Positions 7,659-15,490 of a DNA stretch of 64,000 nucleotides are shown piece after piece. A model generated the notes under the pieces. The model made no database searches and was not told the DNA's origin. It saw only the letters and a program-made list of their open reading frames with translations. Made by a program: the position numbers and the translations under genes. The DNA is from Alphaproteobacteria bacterium (GTDB taxonomy: Bacteria; Pseudomonadota; Alphaproteobacteria; Caulobacterales; Hyphomonadaceae), in contig JAHJYW010000020.1 of the NCBI GenBank assembly GCA_018827375.1, forward strand, positions 1 to 64,000. Reading direction: 5' to 3'. Every line of letters begins with the position of its first letter. The first letter of the stretch is position 1.

Positions 7659-8648
7659 ATGCAGATTCGCGGCCTGGCCCTCGCCCTGATCCTTGGCTTC
7701 TCGCTGACGGGCCTTGCGGCCTGCAGGGAGGAGGCGCCCGATGCCGCTGATATTGCTGCGGAGGCGGCTGCGGCACGTGCCGAGATGGAAGCGGCCACCG
7801 AAGCGGCATTGGCGGCGGCCGAGGCCTCGCGCGGGGCTGGCGAGCCGGCCCTCTGGGTGCTCAAGGATGACGACACGACGCTCTATATCATGGGTACGGT
7901 CCACCTGCTGCGTCCGGAGCTCGAGTGGCGCAGTGACGCCATCAATTCGGCGGTGAATGCGGCCGATACGCTCGTTTTCGAGGCCGATGTCTCCAGTCCC
8001 GAGGCAAGTGCCGAGATGATGAAATTCGTGCGCGATGAGGGCCTTTTCGCCAATGGCGGCCAGCTCACCAACCTGCTGAGCGATTCCGAGGAGGTCGAGC
8101 TCAAGGCCGCGCTGGACTATGTTGGCCTGCCGCTCGGCGCTGTGCAGAACATGCGGCCCTGGTTTGCCGCCGTGAACCTGTCAGTCATGCAGATGACCAA
8201 GGACGGATTTGACCCCTCCGCCGGCGTCGAACAGGTGCTGATGGCGGAGGGCGCCGCGCAGGGCAAATCTTTCGCCTATCTCGAGACGGTCGACGACCAG
8301 CTGGGCCGCCTCGCGGGCCTGCCCGACGATGTGCAGGTGGACTTCCTGATCAGCTCGGCGGAGTCCATCGAGGACGGCGCCGAGATGCTCGACACACTGG
8401 TCGGCGAATGGATTGATGGCGACGTGAACGGCCTCGGCGTGCTCCTGGCCAACCCTGAGATGATGGGCTCCGAGGAGGTTTATGACGCCCTTCTCAGAAC
8501 GCGCAACGAAGCCTGGGCGCCCCAGATCGCCGCGATGCTGGATGCGCCCGGCACGCGCCTGATCGCCGTAGGGTCGGGTCATCTCGCAGGTGAGGATAGT
8601 GTCATTACCCTCCTAAGGGCGCAGGGGCTTGAAGTGACGGGGCCATAG
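7659..8648 (+). CDS. TraB/GumN-family lipoprotein
   Basis: 329 residues from the ATG at 7659, which has an AAAAGGA ribosome site and gives a proper lipoprotein signal (LTGLAAC, Cys22). After a ~40-residue Ala/Glu-rich linker comes the TraB/TIKI-like domain: MGTVHLL (His82), FEAD (Glu108) and near the C-terminus VGSGHLAG (about 304-311). These His/Glu motifs are the family's putative metal-dependent protease site. It is predicted to be anchored on the periplasmic side. The biological substrate is unknown. It converges with the next gene and their 3' ends overlap by 44 bases. Confidence 0.85.
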   Translation: MQIRGLALALILGFSLTGLAACREEAPDAADIAAEAAAARAEMEAATEAALAAAEASRGAGEPALWVLKDDDTTLYIMGTVHLLRPELEWRSDAINSAVNAADTLVFEADVSSPEASAEMMKFVRDEGLFANGGQLTNLLSDSEEVELKAALDYVGLPLGAVQNMRPWFAAVNLSVMQMTKDGFDPSAGVEQVLMAEGAAQGKSFAYLETVDDQLGRLAGLPDDVQVDFLISSAESIEDGAEMLDTLVGEWIDGDVNGLGVLLANPEMMGSEEVYDALLRTRNEAWAPQIAAMLDAPGTRLIAVGSGHLAGEDSVITLLRAQGLEVTGP

Positions 8649-9810
8649 CGGCCCGCGCTGCCTTCGCCCGTGAGGGCAGGCCAATCCATATCCGTAGAAA
8701 CGGGATCCGTCGGCCGAGATCATAAAACAGCCAGCAGCCCGCCACGGTGGTAAGGATCAGTAGCGGTGCCTCCAGCGCGACAGGCAGTTGCAACCCATTC
8801 AGATAGTGCCCGGCGACCACGATGATTGTCTGGTGGATCAGGTAGAATGGGAAGACAGCCGCCGTCAGCGCCCGCCGCGCCGGGCCATCCTTTGTACGCA
8901 GGTGACGATGGGCAAAGCCGATAGCGGCCACGATGGCTGTCCAGGCCTGCATCTCGCGTACGCCCCGAAACACAATGCGCTGCCATTCCGGTGGCATCGC
9001 ACCGCCCGACCATGCGCCGTAATAGGTCATCAGCGCCGCCCAGGCGACACACATGCTCGCCAGCGCGGCCCAGCGCCAGCGCATGCAGGCGGCGAAGAAG
9101 GGCGCGTGCTTGGCTATGGCAAAGCCGAACAGGAATGTGCCGAAATAGGTGACGTGGAGATACCAGTCATTGCGGAAGTCATGTGTTTCGCCGAACTGCG
9201 GCATCAGAAAGACGCGCGCGGCATACAGGAACAGCCATGGGACGATGATCAGGCCCGGGCCGCGGATGAGTGTCGCCAATGCGGTCGGCAGGCGGCGCAG
9301 CAGCGGGATCAGTGGCAGAAGCGCAAGCGAGTAGAGGATCAGGTAGGCGACAAACCACATGTGGTTATAGGTCGGCGTCGTCAGGCATCCATCTGCGTCG
9401 CACCAGTGGCCTGAGGCGGTCACATATTTCACATAGAAATTATCCAGCCAGGGCGACTGCGGTGCACTTAAAGCCTTCAGGGCTTCAACGACCTCGTAAT
9501 AGCTCTGCGGCGGCACGATCACGAACATGGCCAGCAGCAGCGGCGGCCAGAGGCGGCCCATGCGGGCTTTCGTCAGCTGCCATGTGCTCATCTTTTCGGC
9601 CATGAAGCGCGTTGCGACGCCGGAAATCAGGAACAGCAACACCAGCCTCCAGGGGCTGGACAGGTGCATCAGCGGCTCAATCAGCGCGCTGGCATGGCTG
9701 GATTTAACGTGCCAGTCCCACGTCACGTAGAACATGCCGACATGATAGAATATCAGGATGCCGAAGGCGGTGATGCGGAGCCAGTCGAGATCATAGCGGC
9801 GTGCGGTCAT
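8605..9810 (-). CDS. Acyltransferase 3 family membrane protein
   Basis: 401 residues with about ten transmembrane helices. The N-terminal motif DLDWLRITAFGILIFYH (Arg12, His23) is the signature of the acyltransferase-3 (OafA/NodX) family, integral membrane enzymes that O-acylate sugars, glucans or other envelope molecules. The acceptor cannot be read from the sequence. It is divergent from a membrane LytTR regulator (9938), 127 bases apart, which suggests regulation by it. The 3' end overlaps the TraB-family gene. Confidence 0.85.
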   Translation of the reverse strand: MTARRYDLDWLRITAFGILIFYHVGMFYVTWDWHVKSSHASALIEPLMHLSSPWRLVLLFLISGVATRFMAEKMSTWQLTKARMGRLWPPLLLAMFVIVPPQSYYEVVEALKALSAPQSPWLDNFYVKYVTASGHWCDADGCLTTPTYNHMWFVAYLILYSLALLPLIPLLRRLPTALATLIRGPGLIIVPWLFLYAARVFLMPQFGETHDFRNDWYLHVTYFGTFLFGFAIAKHAPFFAACMRWRWAALASMCVAWAALMTYYGAWSGGAMPPEWQRIVFRGVREMQAWTAIVAAIGFAHRHLRTKDGPARRALTAAVFPFYLIHQTIIVVAGHYLNGLQLPVALEAPLLILTTVAGCWLFYDLGRRIPFLRIWIGLPSRAKAARAAMAPSLQAPAPLGG

Positions 9811-9937
9811 GTAGGGTCTCCTTCGCGTGTCCCCCTTCCTTTCGCGAAGCCGCGGGCCGCGCTATCGTTGTGACATCAGCGGCAGCGGGGCCGGGACAAG
9901 CGGAGATGACCTTGTGACGAGTGGAGGGACTGGCGGG

Positions 9938-10738
9938 ATGAGCGGTGACCGGCGTCTATGGCTCTGGCCATGGCTGGCGGTGATCGCCATCGGTTTGGTC
10001 AACCTGTTCGTCAACGCGACATCGGACATCCTTGAAGCGCGGAGCGACGGCGACACGATCAATACGGCCGTCCCCTTCATCCTGGAAGCGACAAGTTACG
10101 TCCTCTGGATAGGGTTGGCACCTCTGATAGGTCTTGCCATACGCCGCGTGCCGCCCCGCGGCGGAAACTATGTCCGCTTTGCCCTGTTCCACTTCGTGAT
10201 GACGGTTGTGATCTCTCTGATCCATGTGGGTGGAATGGTTCTCCTGCGCAATGTATGGCTCGGCGCAGTGGGTATCCGCTACGACTTCTTCGGCGACGGT
10301 GTGCTGCTCGGCTTTGTCTATGAGTGGCGCAAGGATGTGCTGTCCTATGGGCTGGTGGCTTCGACTTACTGGGCCTTTGAGCGCTTTGCCGTGTCGCCAC
10401 CCATTGTCCCGCCAGATGCCTCACGCATTGAGCTGAGGGAGGGCAACAAGGCTGTTTTCCTGGCGGCGCGCGATATCCTCTTCGTGGAGTCCGCCGGGAA
10501 TTACGTGGCTTTCCATACGCAACAAATGGAGCACCTCGTCCGGGGAACGCTCGCCGCTTGGGAGGCCCGCCTCGGCGGGCAGGGCTTCGTCCGTGTGCAT
10601 CGTTCCCGTCTCGTAAACCAGGCGCGGATCGGCGCGCTCAAGCCGCGCGCTTCAGGCGATGTGGATATAACGCTGGATGATGGCCGGATCATTACCGGCA
10701 GCCGCCGTTATCGCGATGCGCTTGCGACCTCTCCGTAA
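9938..10738 (+). CDS. Membrane-anchored LytTR transcriptional regulator
   Basis: 266 residues. Four hydrophobic helices occupy the N-terminal ~130 residues, followed by a linker and a LytTR DNA-binding domain (about 165-262) containing ILFVESAGNYVAFHT, VRVHRSRLVN and the closing GRIITGSRRYRDAL. Such proteins bind direct repeats upstream of nearby membrane genes. I chose the ATG at 9938 because GGAGG lies ten bases upstream; a longer frame from 9827 has a low-complexity N-terminus. The divergent acyltransferase gene is the obvious candidate target. A similar regulator/membrane-gene pair occurs at 51669-53111. Confidence 0.85.
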   Translation: MSGDRRLWLWPWLAVIAIGLVNLFVNATSDILEARSDGDTINTAVPFILEATSYVLWIGLAPLIGLAIRRVPPRGGNYVRFALFHFVMTVVISLIHVGGMVLLRNVWLGAVGIRYDFFGDGVLLGFVYEWRKDVLSYGLVASTYWAFERFAVSPPIVPPDASRIELREGNKAVFLAARDILFVESAGNYVAFHTQQMEHLVRGTLAAWEARLGGQGFVRVHRSRLVNQARIGALKPRASGDVDITLDDGRIITGSRRYRDALATSP

Positions 10739-10816
10739 TTTAAGCCAGCGATATCGGAACATCGCGGCGTTCTCGCGCATTTCTTTTTCATAGAGTTCAA
10801 ATGGAAAGGAAACGCT

Positions 10817-11149
10817 ATGACACATTTCGTATTGTCCGCTTCGTCTATCAATGGCGACTCTGTTCACAACGTGGCCGGTGAGGATCTTGGCAAGATCGAG
10901 GACCTGATGGTCGACACGGAAAGCGGCCAGATCGAGTATGCCGTACTCAGCTTCGGCGGCTTCCTCGGCATGGGCGACAAGTATTTCGCCGTGCCGTTCG
11001 AGCGCCTCAGTGTTGACCGTGCCAACAAGCGCATGGTCCTCAATGTCGACAAGGACCGCCTGAAAAATGCACCAGGATTCGACAAGGACAAGTGGCCGGA
11101 TTTTGCTGATCCGCAGTTTCGCACGTCGATGACCACGCATTACGGCTGA
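10817..11149 (+). CDS. PRC-barrel domain protein
   Basis: 110 residues. The sequence GEDLGKIEDLMVDTESGQIEY, GGFLGMGDKYFAVPFE and KRMVLNVDKDRLKNAPGFD matches the PRC-barrel proteins widespread in alphaproteobacteria, often stress-related and cytosolic. A GGAAAGGA ribosome site lies just upstream. It is a single-gene unit closed by a strong terminator at 11172-11198. The precise function is not known. Confidence 0.88.
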   Translation: MTHFVLSASSINGDSVHNVAGEDLGKIEDLMVDTESGQIEYAVLSFGGFLGMGDKYFAVPFERLSVDRANKRMVLNVDKDRLKNAPGFDKDKWPDFADPQFRTSMTTHYG

Positions 11150-11171
11150 TCATGTCATTATACCATAAAAG

Positions 11172-11198
11172 GCCGGTCCCTTTGGGGCCGGCTTTTTT
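11172..11198 (+). terminator. Intrinsic terminator of the PRC-barrel gene
   Basis: GCCGGTCCC (11172-11180), loop TTT, GGGGCCGGC (11184-11192), one G-U pair, followed by six T. It lies 23 bases after the PRC-barrel stop codon. Confidence 0.9.
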
Positions 11199-11212
11199 GT
11201 TTGCGGGAAAGG

Positions 11213-11893
11213 TCAGGCCGGGAAGAGGTGCGCCGCGATGGCGTCGTGGCTCAGAAAGGTCGCCGTTGCACCTGCCGCCAGCAGCCGGGCGCTAAGTCCG
11301 CTATCGGCATGTCCGCCGCCCGTGAATCCGAACGCAGTCATGCCCGCTGCCAAGGCGGCCGTCACGCCGTGCACACTGTCTTCGATGACGAGGCAGGTCG
11401 CCGGGTCGGATTCGATCTTGTCGGCAGCAAAGAGGAAGAGATCGGGCGCGGGTTTGCCACGCGCCACCTGATCCGCGGAATAAATATGCGGTGCGAAAGT
11501 GTCGCTCAGGCCGGTCAGCGCCAGCTTGCGGTGCAGCTTTGGCGTGATCGACGAGGAGGCGACAGCGATCGGCCCCTCGAACCGCGCCGCAAGCTCCGCC
11601 GCGCCCGGCAGGGCTGTCAGCTCGGACTCGATACGCGGCCAGGCACGGTCATGCAGGCACGGCCCGAAATCATCAGGGAAGAGGCCTTGGCCCAGCTTGG
11701 CATAATCCTCCGCCAGCGCGGCGTGAAATTCCGGAACGCCCAGCCCGACAAAGCGCGAGAGATAGGCCTCCCATTCATAGGCCAGGCCCATTTCCCTCAG
11801 CAGTTCCATTTCGACGGCCACATGGATCGCCTCGGAATCCACGAGCACGCCGTCGCAATCGAAAATCAGTGCTGAGAAACCAAGTGCCTGCAT
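11213..11893 (-). CDS. HAD-superfamily phosphatase
   Basis: 226 residues. Motif I FDCDGVLVDS (nucleophile Asp12, acid/base Asp14), motif II VASSS, motif III lysine in ARGKPAPDLFLF and motif IV VIEDSVHGVTAA define a subfamily IA HAD hydrolase of the phosphoglycolate phosphatase/beta-phosphoglucomutase group. The helical cap lies between motifs I and II. Substrate not determinable. The ATG at 11893 starts conserved sequence immediately; a longer frame reading into hisN is unlikely. It follows hisN in the same direction with a 32-base gap, so they may be co-transcribed. Confidence 0.88.
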   Translation of the reverse strand: MQALGFSALIFDCDGVLVDSEAIHVAVEMELLREMGLAYEWEAYLSRFVGLGVPEFHAALAEDYAKLGQGLFPDDFGPCLHDRAWPRIESELTALPGAAELAARFEGPIAVASSSITPKLHRKLALTGLSDTFAPHIYSADQVARGKPAPDLFLFAADKIESDPATCLVIEDSVHGVTAALAAGMTAFGFTGGGHADSGLSARLLAAGATATFLSHDAIAAHLFPA

Positions 11894-11925
11894 GCCTGCG
11901 CTCGTGCCTGCTAATTGTGACGGCC

Positions 11926-12795
11926 TTATGTTGCCGACCGCCTGAGGGCCAGCAGGGCCTGTTCCATCACGCCTTCGCTGGAGGCGCACACGATCTGCCC
12001 GCCGAGCTTCGGTGTATTGCCGCGCCAGTCGGTCACGAGGCCGCCGGCGCCGCGCACGACCGGGAACAGGGCCGCGACATCCCAGGCCTTCAGGCCGGAT
12101 TCCGCAACAAGGTCCACCGTGCCCCCGGCAACGCGGGCATAGGCATAGGCGTCGAGGCCATAGCGCGTGATCCGGGCGGTTGCGCGCAAATGCGTCCACG
12201 CGCCCTGTTCGGCCGGATTGAAGATGAAGGGATCGGTTGTCGCGATGGTCGCCTCGCGCAGGTCCTTGCAGTCCGAGACGCGGATCGGCGTCTGTTCGCC
12301 ATTCTTCTGCATCGCCGCGCCGCCCGGCCAGCCGATATAGCGCTCGCCCAGCACCGGCTGGTCAATGATGCCGATGATCGGCACGTCGTCCGGATCCACC
12401 AGCGCGATCAGCGTCGTCCAGACCGGGAGGCCCGCCACGAAGGCGCGGGTGCCGTCAATCGGGTCGATCAGCCAGCGATAACCACTCTGGGAAGGCGTGT
12501 CGGGGAATTCCTCGCCGGTCACGCCATGATGCGGGCGCTCGGCGGTCAGGATGTCGCGAATGGCGCGCTCGGCGGCACGGTCGCCCTCGGTCACCGGGTC
12601 GAATGGGGTTCTTGTGGGGACTGATGGGGTGGCGGTGGGTTTGGGACGGCTCTGTGACGGGGTTTGAGACGGGTCTTGCGCCTTGTTATCCACACTTGTC
12701 AGGGCACGAAAATGCGGCCGGATCGCAATCCAGGCCGCATCTGCAAGCCGCCCGGCGAGGGCAAGCTCATCTTCGAGGGAAATTCCGTCTGGCAT
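11926..12795 (-). CDS. hisN: Histidinol-phosphatase, inositol monophosphatase family
   Basis: 289 residues. IMPase-fold metal phosphatase: GEE (94-96), DPIDGT (111-116) and KAWDVAAL (Asp about 239) bind the two Mg ions. The TDPFIF stretch and overall pattern match HisN-type histidinol-phosphatases of alphaproteobacteria, which complete the penultimate step of histidine synthesis. Inositol monophosphatase is the alternative. Unusual feature: residues about 36-64 are a Pro/Ser/Thr-rich, low-complexity insertion (repeated DPSQTPSQ-like units) encoded by G/T-rich DNA, between the first helix and the FDPVTEGD motif. Such an insertion is not usual in the family. Confidence 0.82.
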   Translation of the reverse strand: MPDGISLEDELALAGRLADAAWIAIRPHFRALTSVDNKAQDPSQTPSQSRPKPTATPSVPTRTPFDPVTEGDRAAERAIRDILTAERPHHGVTGEEFPDTPSQSGYRWLIDPIDGTRAFVAGLPVWTTLIALVDPDDVPIIGIIDQPVLGERYIGWPGGAAMQKNGEQTPIRVSDCKDLREATIATTDPFIFNPAEQGAWTHLRATARITRYGLDAYAYARVAGGTVDLVAESGLKAWDVAALFPVVRGAGGLVTDWRGNTPKLGGQIVCASSEGVMEQALLALRRSAT

Positions 12796-12827
12796 CAGGC
12801 AGGGCTAGCCCTGCCTTGAGCCCGGCG

Positions 12828-13226
12828 TCAAGCGGCGCCGTGGCTCGACTGGTCGCCTTCCAGCGCCTTGGCCAGTTCCAGCAGGCGTTTGCGGGGGCGT
12901 TCGCCAAGCCGGTAATAGGCCCGAACCAACTCCAGCGTCTCTTTCTGCGAGAGGATATCGCCTTCCATATACTCGTTCGCGTCATTCGCGGCGTCTGGCG
13001 CATCGGCCACCGGGATGCCGTCGAAGAAGTACTGCACCGACACGTTCAAAGCCCGCGACAGTTCATAGAGGCGCGAAGACGTGATGCGGTTGGCACCACA
13101 TTCATACTTCTGGATTTGCTGGAATCTCACGCCCACCTGGCTCGCGAGGTCCTGCTGGGTCATGCCCAGAAGGCGGCGGCGGCGGCGAAGGCGTTTGCCC
13201 ACGTGCAGATCGGTTTCATCAGCCAT
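12828..13226 (-). CDS. XRE-family regulator, PraR-like
   Basis: 132 residues. An HTH_3 domain (about 9-65) begins VGKRLRRRRRLLGMTQQDL and contains the FQQIQKYECGANRI recognition region, a highly conserved alphaproteobacterial regulator group that includes rhizobial PraR. The C-terminal tail is acidic then basic. I chose the ATG at 13226, where the conserved MADETDLHVGKR starts; the upstream extension to 13283 is not conserved. A candidate small RNA is transcribed divergently about 180 bases away. Target genes are not evident. Confidence 0.85.
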   Translation of the reverse strand: MADETDLHVGKRLRRRRRLLGMTQQDLASQVGVRFQQIQKYECGANRITSSRLYELSRALNVSVQYFFDGIPVADAPDAANDANEYMEGDILSQKETLELVRAYYRLGERPRKRLLELAKALEGDQSSHGAA

Positions 13227-13371
13227 TACTTGCTCCAAACTTAAGCAGGACCGTTTCAGTCCCAAAACAGGAATTTCGAGCAAGTCCTACGCAAATGGTG
13301 TGCCGCAGGGCATTTTTGTGCCCAATAAGCGGGCAGTTGAGGTTAATTGCACAGGTGCGACATTCGTGCGC

Positions 13372-13400
13372 TTGCCTATTTGTGCAGCGCAACATATTTC
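13372..13400 (+). promoter_or_regulatory. Sigma70-like promoter of the candidate small RNA
   Basis: TTGCCT (13372-13377) and TATTTC (13395-13400) are separated by exactly 17 bases. The predicted start, about seven bases on, coincides with the first hairpin of the downstream RNA. Confidence 0.5.
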
Positions 13401-13405
13401 TGGTC

Positions 13406-13482
13406 TTGCACTTCGGTGCAGACGCCTCTGGCGTTTCCTCCCTTTGACTTTGGCCGCACCCACGGGTGCGGCCCTTTTTTTT
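13406..13482 (+). ncRNA. Candidate trans-acting small RNA with C-rich motif
   Basis: No ORF fits this region, yet it has a promoter-like element, compact structure and a terminator. From 13403 the RNA forms a GTC-T-TGCAC stem closed by a UUCG tetraloop (13403-13423). A short CGCC-TCT-GGCG hairpin (13423-13433) follows, then an unpaired TTTCCTCCCTTTG stretch (13434-13446), then a nine-pair terminator (13452-13473) with an eight-T tail. A C-rich single-stranded CCTCCC is anti-Shine-Dalgarno and is the usual seed of alphaproteobacterial regulatory RNAs. The family is not identified; about 77 nucleotides are predicted. Confidence 0.55.
13452..13482 (+). terminator. Strong intrinsic terminator
   Basis: GGCCGCACC (13452-13460) pairs perfectly with GGTGCGGCC (13465-13473) around CACG, followed by C and eight T. 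Only the rightward orientation has a T-run, and no rightward protein gene precedes it, which is the main support for the small RNA. Confidence 0.9.
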
Positions 13483-13492
13483 GGCTGGAAGC

Positions 13493-14395
13493 TCAGGGGC
13501 GGACGACGAGCCGGGCGATCTCAAGGATCTCTGTCGTCACATCTGTAATGATGGCTCTTATCTCGGCAAATCGCTCAAGGCGGCTGATCGTATGCTCGTC
13601 CATGTAGAGACCGCGGTTGATCTCGATCTGCAGGGCGTGGACCTGGCGCTTCGGGCGACCATAGCGGCGGGTTGTATAGCCCCCGGCATAGGGTGCGTTA
13701 CGCGCCACACTGAGGCCATGGGTGCGGAAGGCCCGCTCGACCCGGCCTGTCAGGCGGGGATCGCAGCTCGATCCGAAGCGGTCGCCCAGCACGATATCGG
13801 CCAGCTGCCGTCGCCCCGGCTGAACCGACGGCATGGAATGGCAATCGATCAATAGAACGGCGCCGTGTGCCTCGCGCAGCAGGCCCAGCTCCTGGCCGAG
13901 CCGCTCGTGATAGGCATCGTGCACGCAGGTGAGGCGTTCTTCGCCTTCTTCCCGGGTCAGTCGGCGGGCATAGATCGCCTCGCCGCGGGCGCCGACACGG
14001 GGAAGGCATCCGAGCCCGGCATGCACCCGTGCAGTCGGCTGGCCTGAAGCCCGTGGCAGCCCGTCGCTGAACATGCTGGCATCCAGCTCGCGCGGGTCGC
14101 GATTGAGATCGGCGACAGACCGGCCATAGCGCGCGGTCATAAGGGTCGCGCCCAGGGCAGGCACCTCGCCGAACAATTCGTCCACGAACGCGTCTTCCGT
14201 GCGGCGCACGTCGATCAGCGGTACGCGCAGCGCCGCCTGCATGGTGGCAGGATAGTCGCAGCCTGAATGGGGAGACGCAAAAAGCACCGGCGCGGGGCTG
14301 CCTTCGGGCAGGTCCAGCGTATAGGGCGTGCCATAGACATGCGGTCCGGCAGGGGGCGGGGTGGCCGATCGTGTCAGGGGTAGGGCGCCGGTCAT
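13493..14395 (-). CDS. N-formylglutamate amidohydrolase family protein
   Basis: 300 residues from the ATG at 14395. It has the FGase pattern: LFASPHSGCDYP near the N-terminus, a DAFVDELF stretch, SVADLNRDPRELD, VLLIDCHSMPS with metal-binding His, and LQIEINRGLYMDE near the C-terminus. The family hydrolyses N-formylglutamate in histidine degradation, but paralogues outside hut operons, as here, may act on other N-acyl amino acids. No hut gene is nearby. The longer frame from 14482 lacks a ribosome site. Its 3' end abuts the candidate small RNA terminator. Confidence 0.8.
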   Translation of the reverse strand: MTGALPLTRSATPPPAGPHVYGTPYTLDLPEGSPAPVLFASPHSGCDYPATMQAALRVPLIDVRRTEDAFVDELFGEVPALGATLMTARYGRSVADLNRDPRELDASMFSDGLPRASGQPTARVHAGLGCLPRVGARGEAIYARRLTREEGEERLTCVHDAYHERLGQELGLLREAHGAVLLIDCHSMPSVQPGRRQLADIVLGDRFGSSCDPRLTGRVERAFRTHGLSVARNAPYAGGYTTRRYGRPKRQVHALQIEINRGLYMDEHTISRLERFAEIRAIITDVTTEILEIARLVVRP

Positions 14396-14545
14396 GACCC
14401 CAATGGTTTGCCAGTTGGTCTGAAGGTCAAGCCTTTTCAGGGAGCGGGTAAAAAAGAACTCTGAAATTTCTTCCGTCTTCACCGCTGATTTACCGGATGG
14501 GCTGTTTATGTCTTAAATCAATTATTGGCATCCAAGGGGGCGAGC

Positions 14546-14905
14546 GTGACCAAGATCCTTCTCGCAGAAGACGACGACTCAATGCGCACTTTCCTGGCTG
14601 CAGCGTTGCGCCGGGCCGGCCACGAAATTCAGGACTATGCTGACGGCGAGACGGCTTTGCATGCGCTCGAGCGCGAAGTCTTCGACTTGCTGCTGACCGA
14701 CATCGTGATGCCGGGCCTTGATGGCATCGAGCTTGCCCGCCGCGGCGCCGAGCTGGACCCGGCCATGAAGATTGTTTTCATTACAGGTTTTGCCGCTGTG
14801 GCCCTGTCATCCAGCGCGCCGACGCCTGCCGGGGCGAAAGTCCTATCCAAGCCATTCCACCTGCGTGAGATTGTCGACGAAGTCGACAAGGTGATGGCTG
14901 CCTGA
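14546..14905 (+). CDS. cpdR: CpdR-type single-domain response regulator
   Basis: 119 residues, all receiver domain: acidic pocket EDDD (8-11), phosphoacceptor Asp52 in LLTDIVMPGLDGIELARR, FITGFAAVAL and LSKPFHLREIV. This matches CpdR, which in Caulobacter, when unphosphorylated, primes ClpXP for degradation of cell-cycle proteins and is inhibited by the CckA-ChpT phosphorelay. The C-terminus ends in Ala-Ala. GTG at 14546 is preceded by AAGGGGG six bases away; an upstream TTG at 14525 is less likely. The next gene overlaps the stop by one base (TGATG). Confidence 0.93.
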   Translation: MTKILLAEDDDSMRTFLAAALRRAGHEIQDYADGETALHALEREVFDLLLTDIVMPGLDGIELARRGAELDPAMKIVFITGFAAVALSSSAPTPAGAKVLSKPFHLREIVDEVDKVMAA

Positions 14906-15225
14906 TGGCCGGCGGTTCGCCAGACGAGCCGCCGAAGCTGATCAAATCCATTGCCACAGATTCCGGGCGCCATTTCTTTGACGCGCCGGCCCATATGACC
15001 ATCAATCAGTGCGTCCTGCACCTGACCGACATGGCCGGCATCGATATCGTGTCGCTTGTCCCGGCCGAAATCGGGCATTGGCTCATTTTCCGTCTGGATG
15101 GCTACACTTTCACGGCCAGCGACCCGCTTCGCGAGGTCTGGTTCTATGCCGATGACCCGGAAACGCCTGAGGACATACTGCAGAAAATAGCCCTGTTCAT
15201 GGTGACGCCGTCAAACGCGTCTTGA
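14905..15225 (+). CDS. Hypothetical protein coupled to cpdR
   Basis: 106 residues, no family recognised, no signal or membrane segment. The ATG overlaps the cpdR stop by one base, so translation is coupled. Features are a central LVPAEIGHWLIFRLDGYTF strand-rich segment and an acidic DDPETPEDILQKIALFM C-terminal helix, suggesting a small alpha/beta protein. The coupling is the only hint of role: possibly an adaptor or regulator working with CpdR, but this is inference. Confidence 0.7.
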   Translation: MAGGSPDEPPKLIKSIATDSGRHFFDAPAHMTINQCVLHLTDMAGIDIVSLVPAEIGHWLIFRLDGYTFTASDPLREVWFYADDPETPEDILQKIALFMVTPSNAS

Positions 15226-15270
15226 CGGCAAGCCCCGAATTATCCATTACCCCTGCTTCCTGATCGGATC

Positions 15271-15345
<75 letters not shown>

Positions 15346-15490
15346 TTTCAGGCCATCGCGCCACGGGCGCCTGATTTGATCGCGGATCGGACTCAGGCCT
15401 GAAATGCGCGCAACGTCTGCGTGCGGCGACACGATTTCTTCATTCAAATCATGCGAAAATGTCCGAAACCAATCTATTCTCGAGGTAGTG

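Noticed and set aside
14525-14545. TTG-initiated extension of cpdR
   Set aside because: The AAGGGGG ribosome site lies inside it, immediately before GTG 14546, which gives the normal CpdR length.
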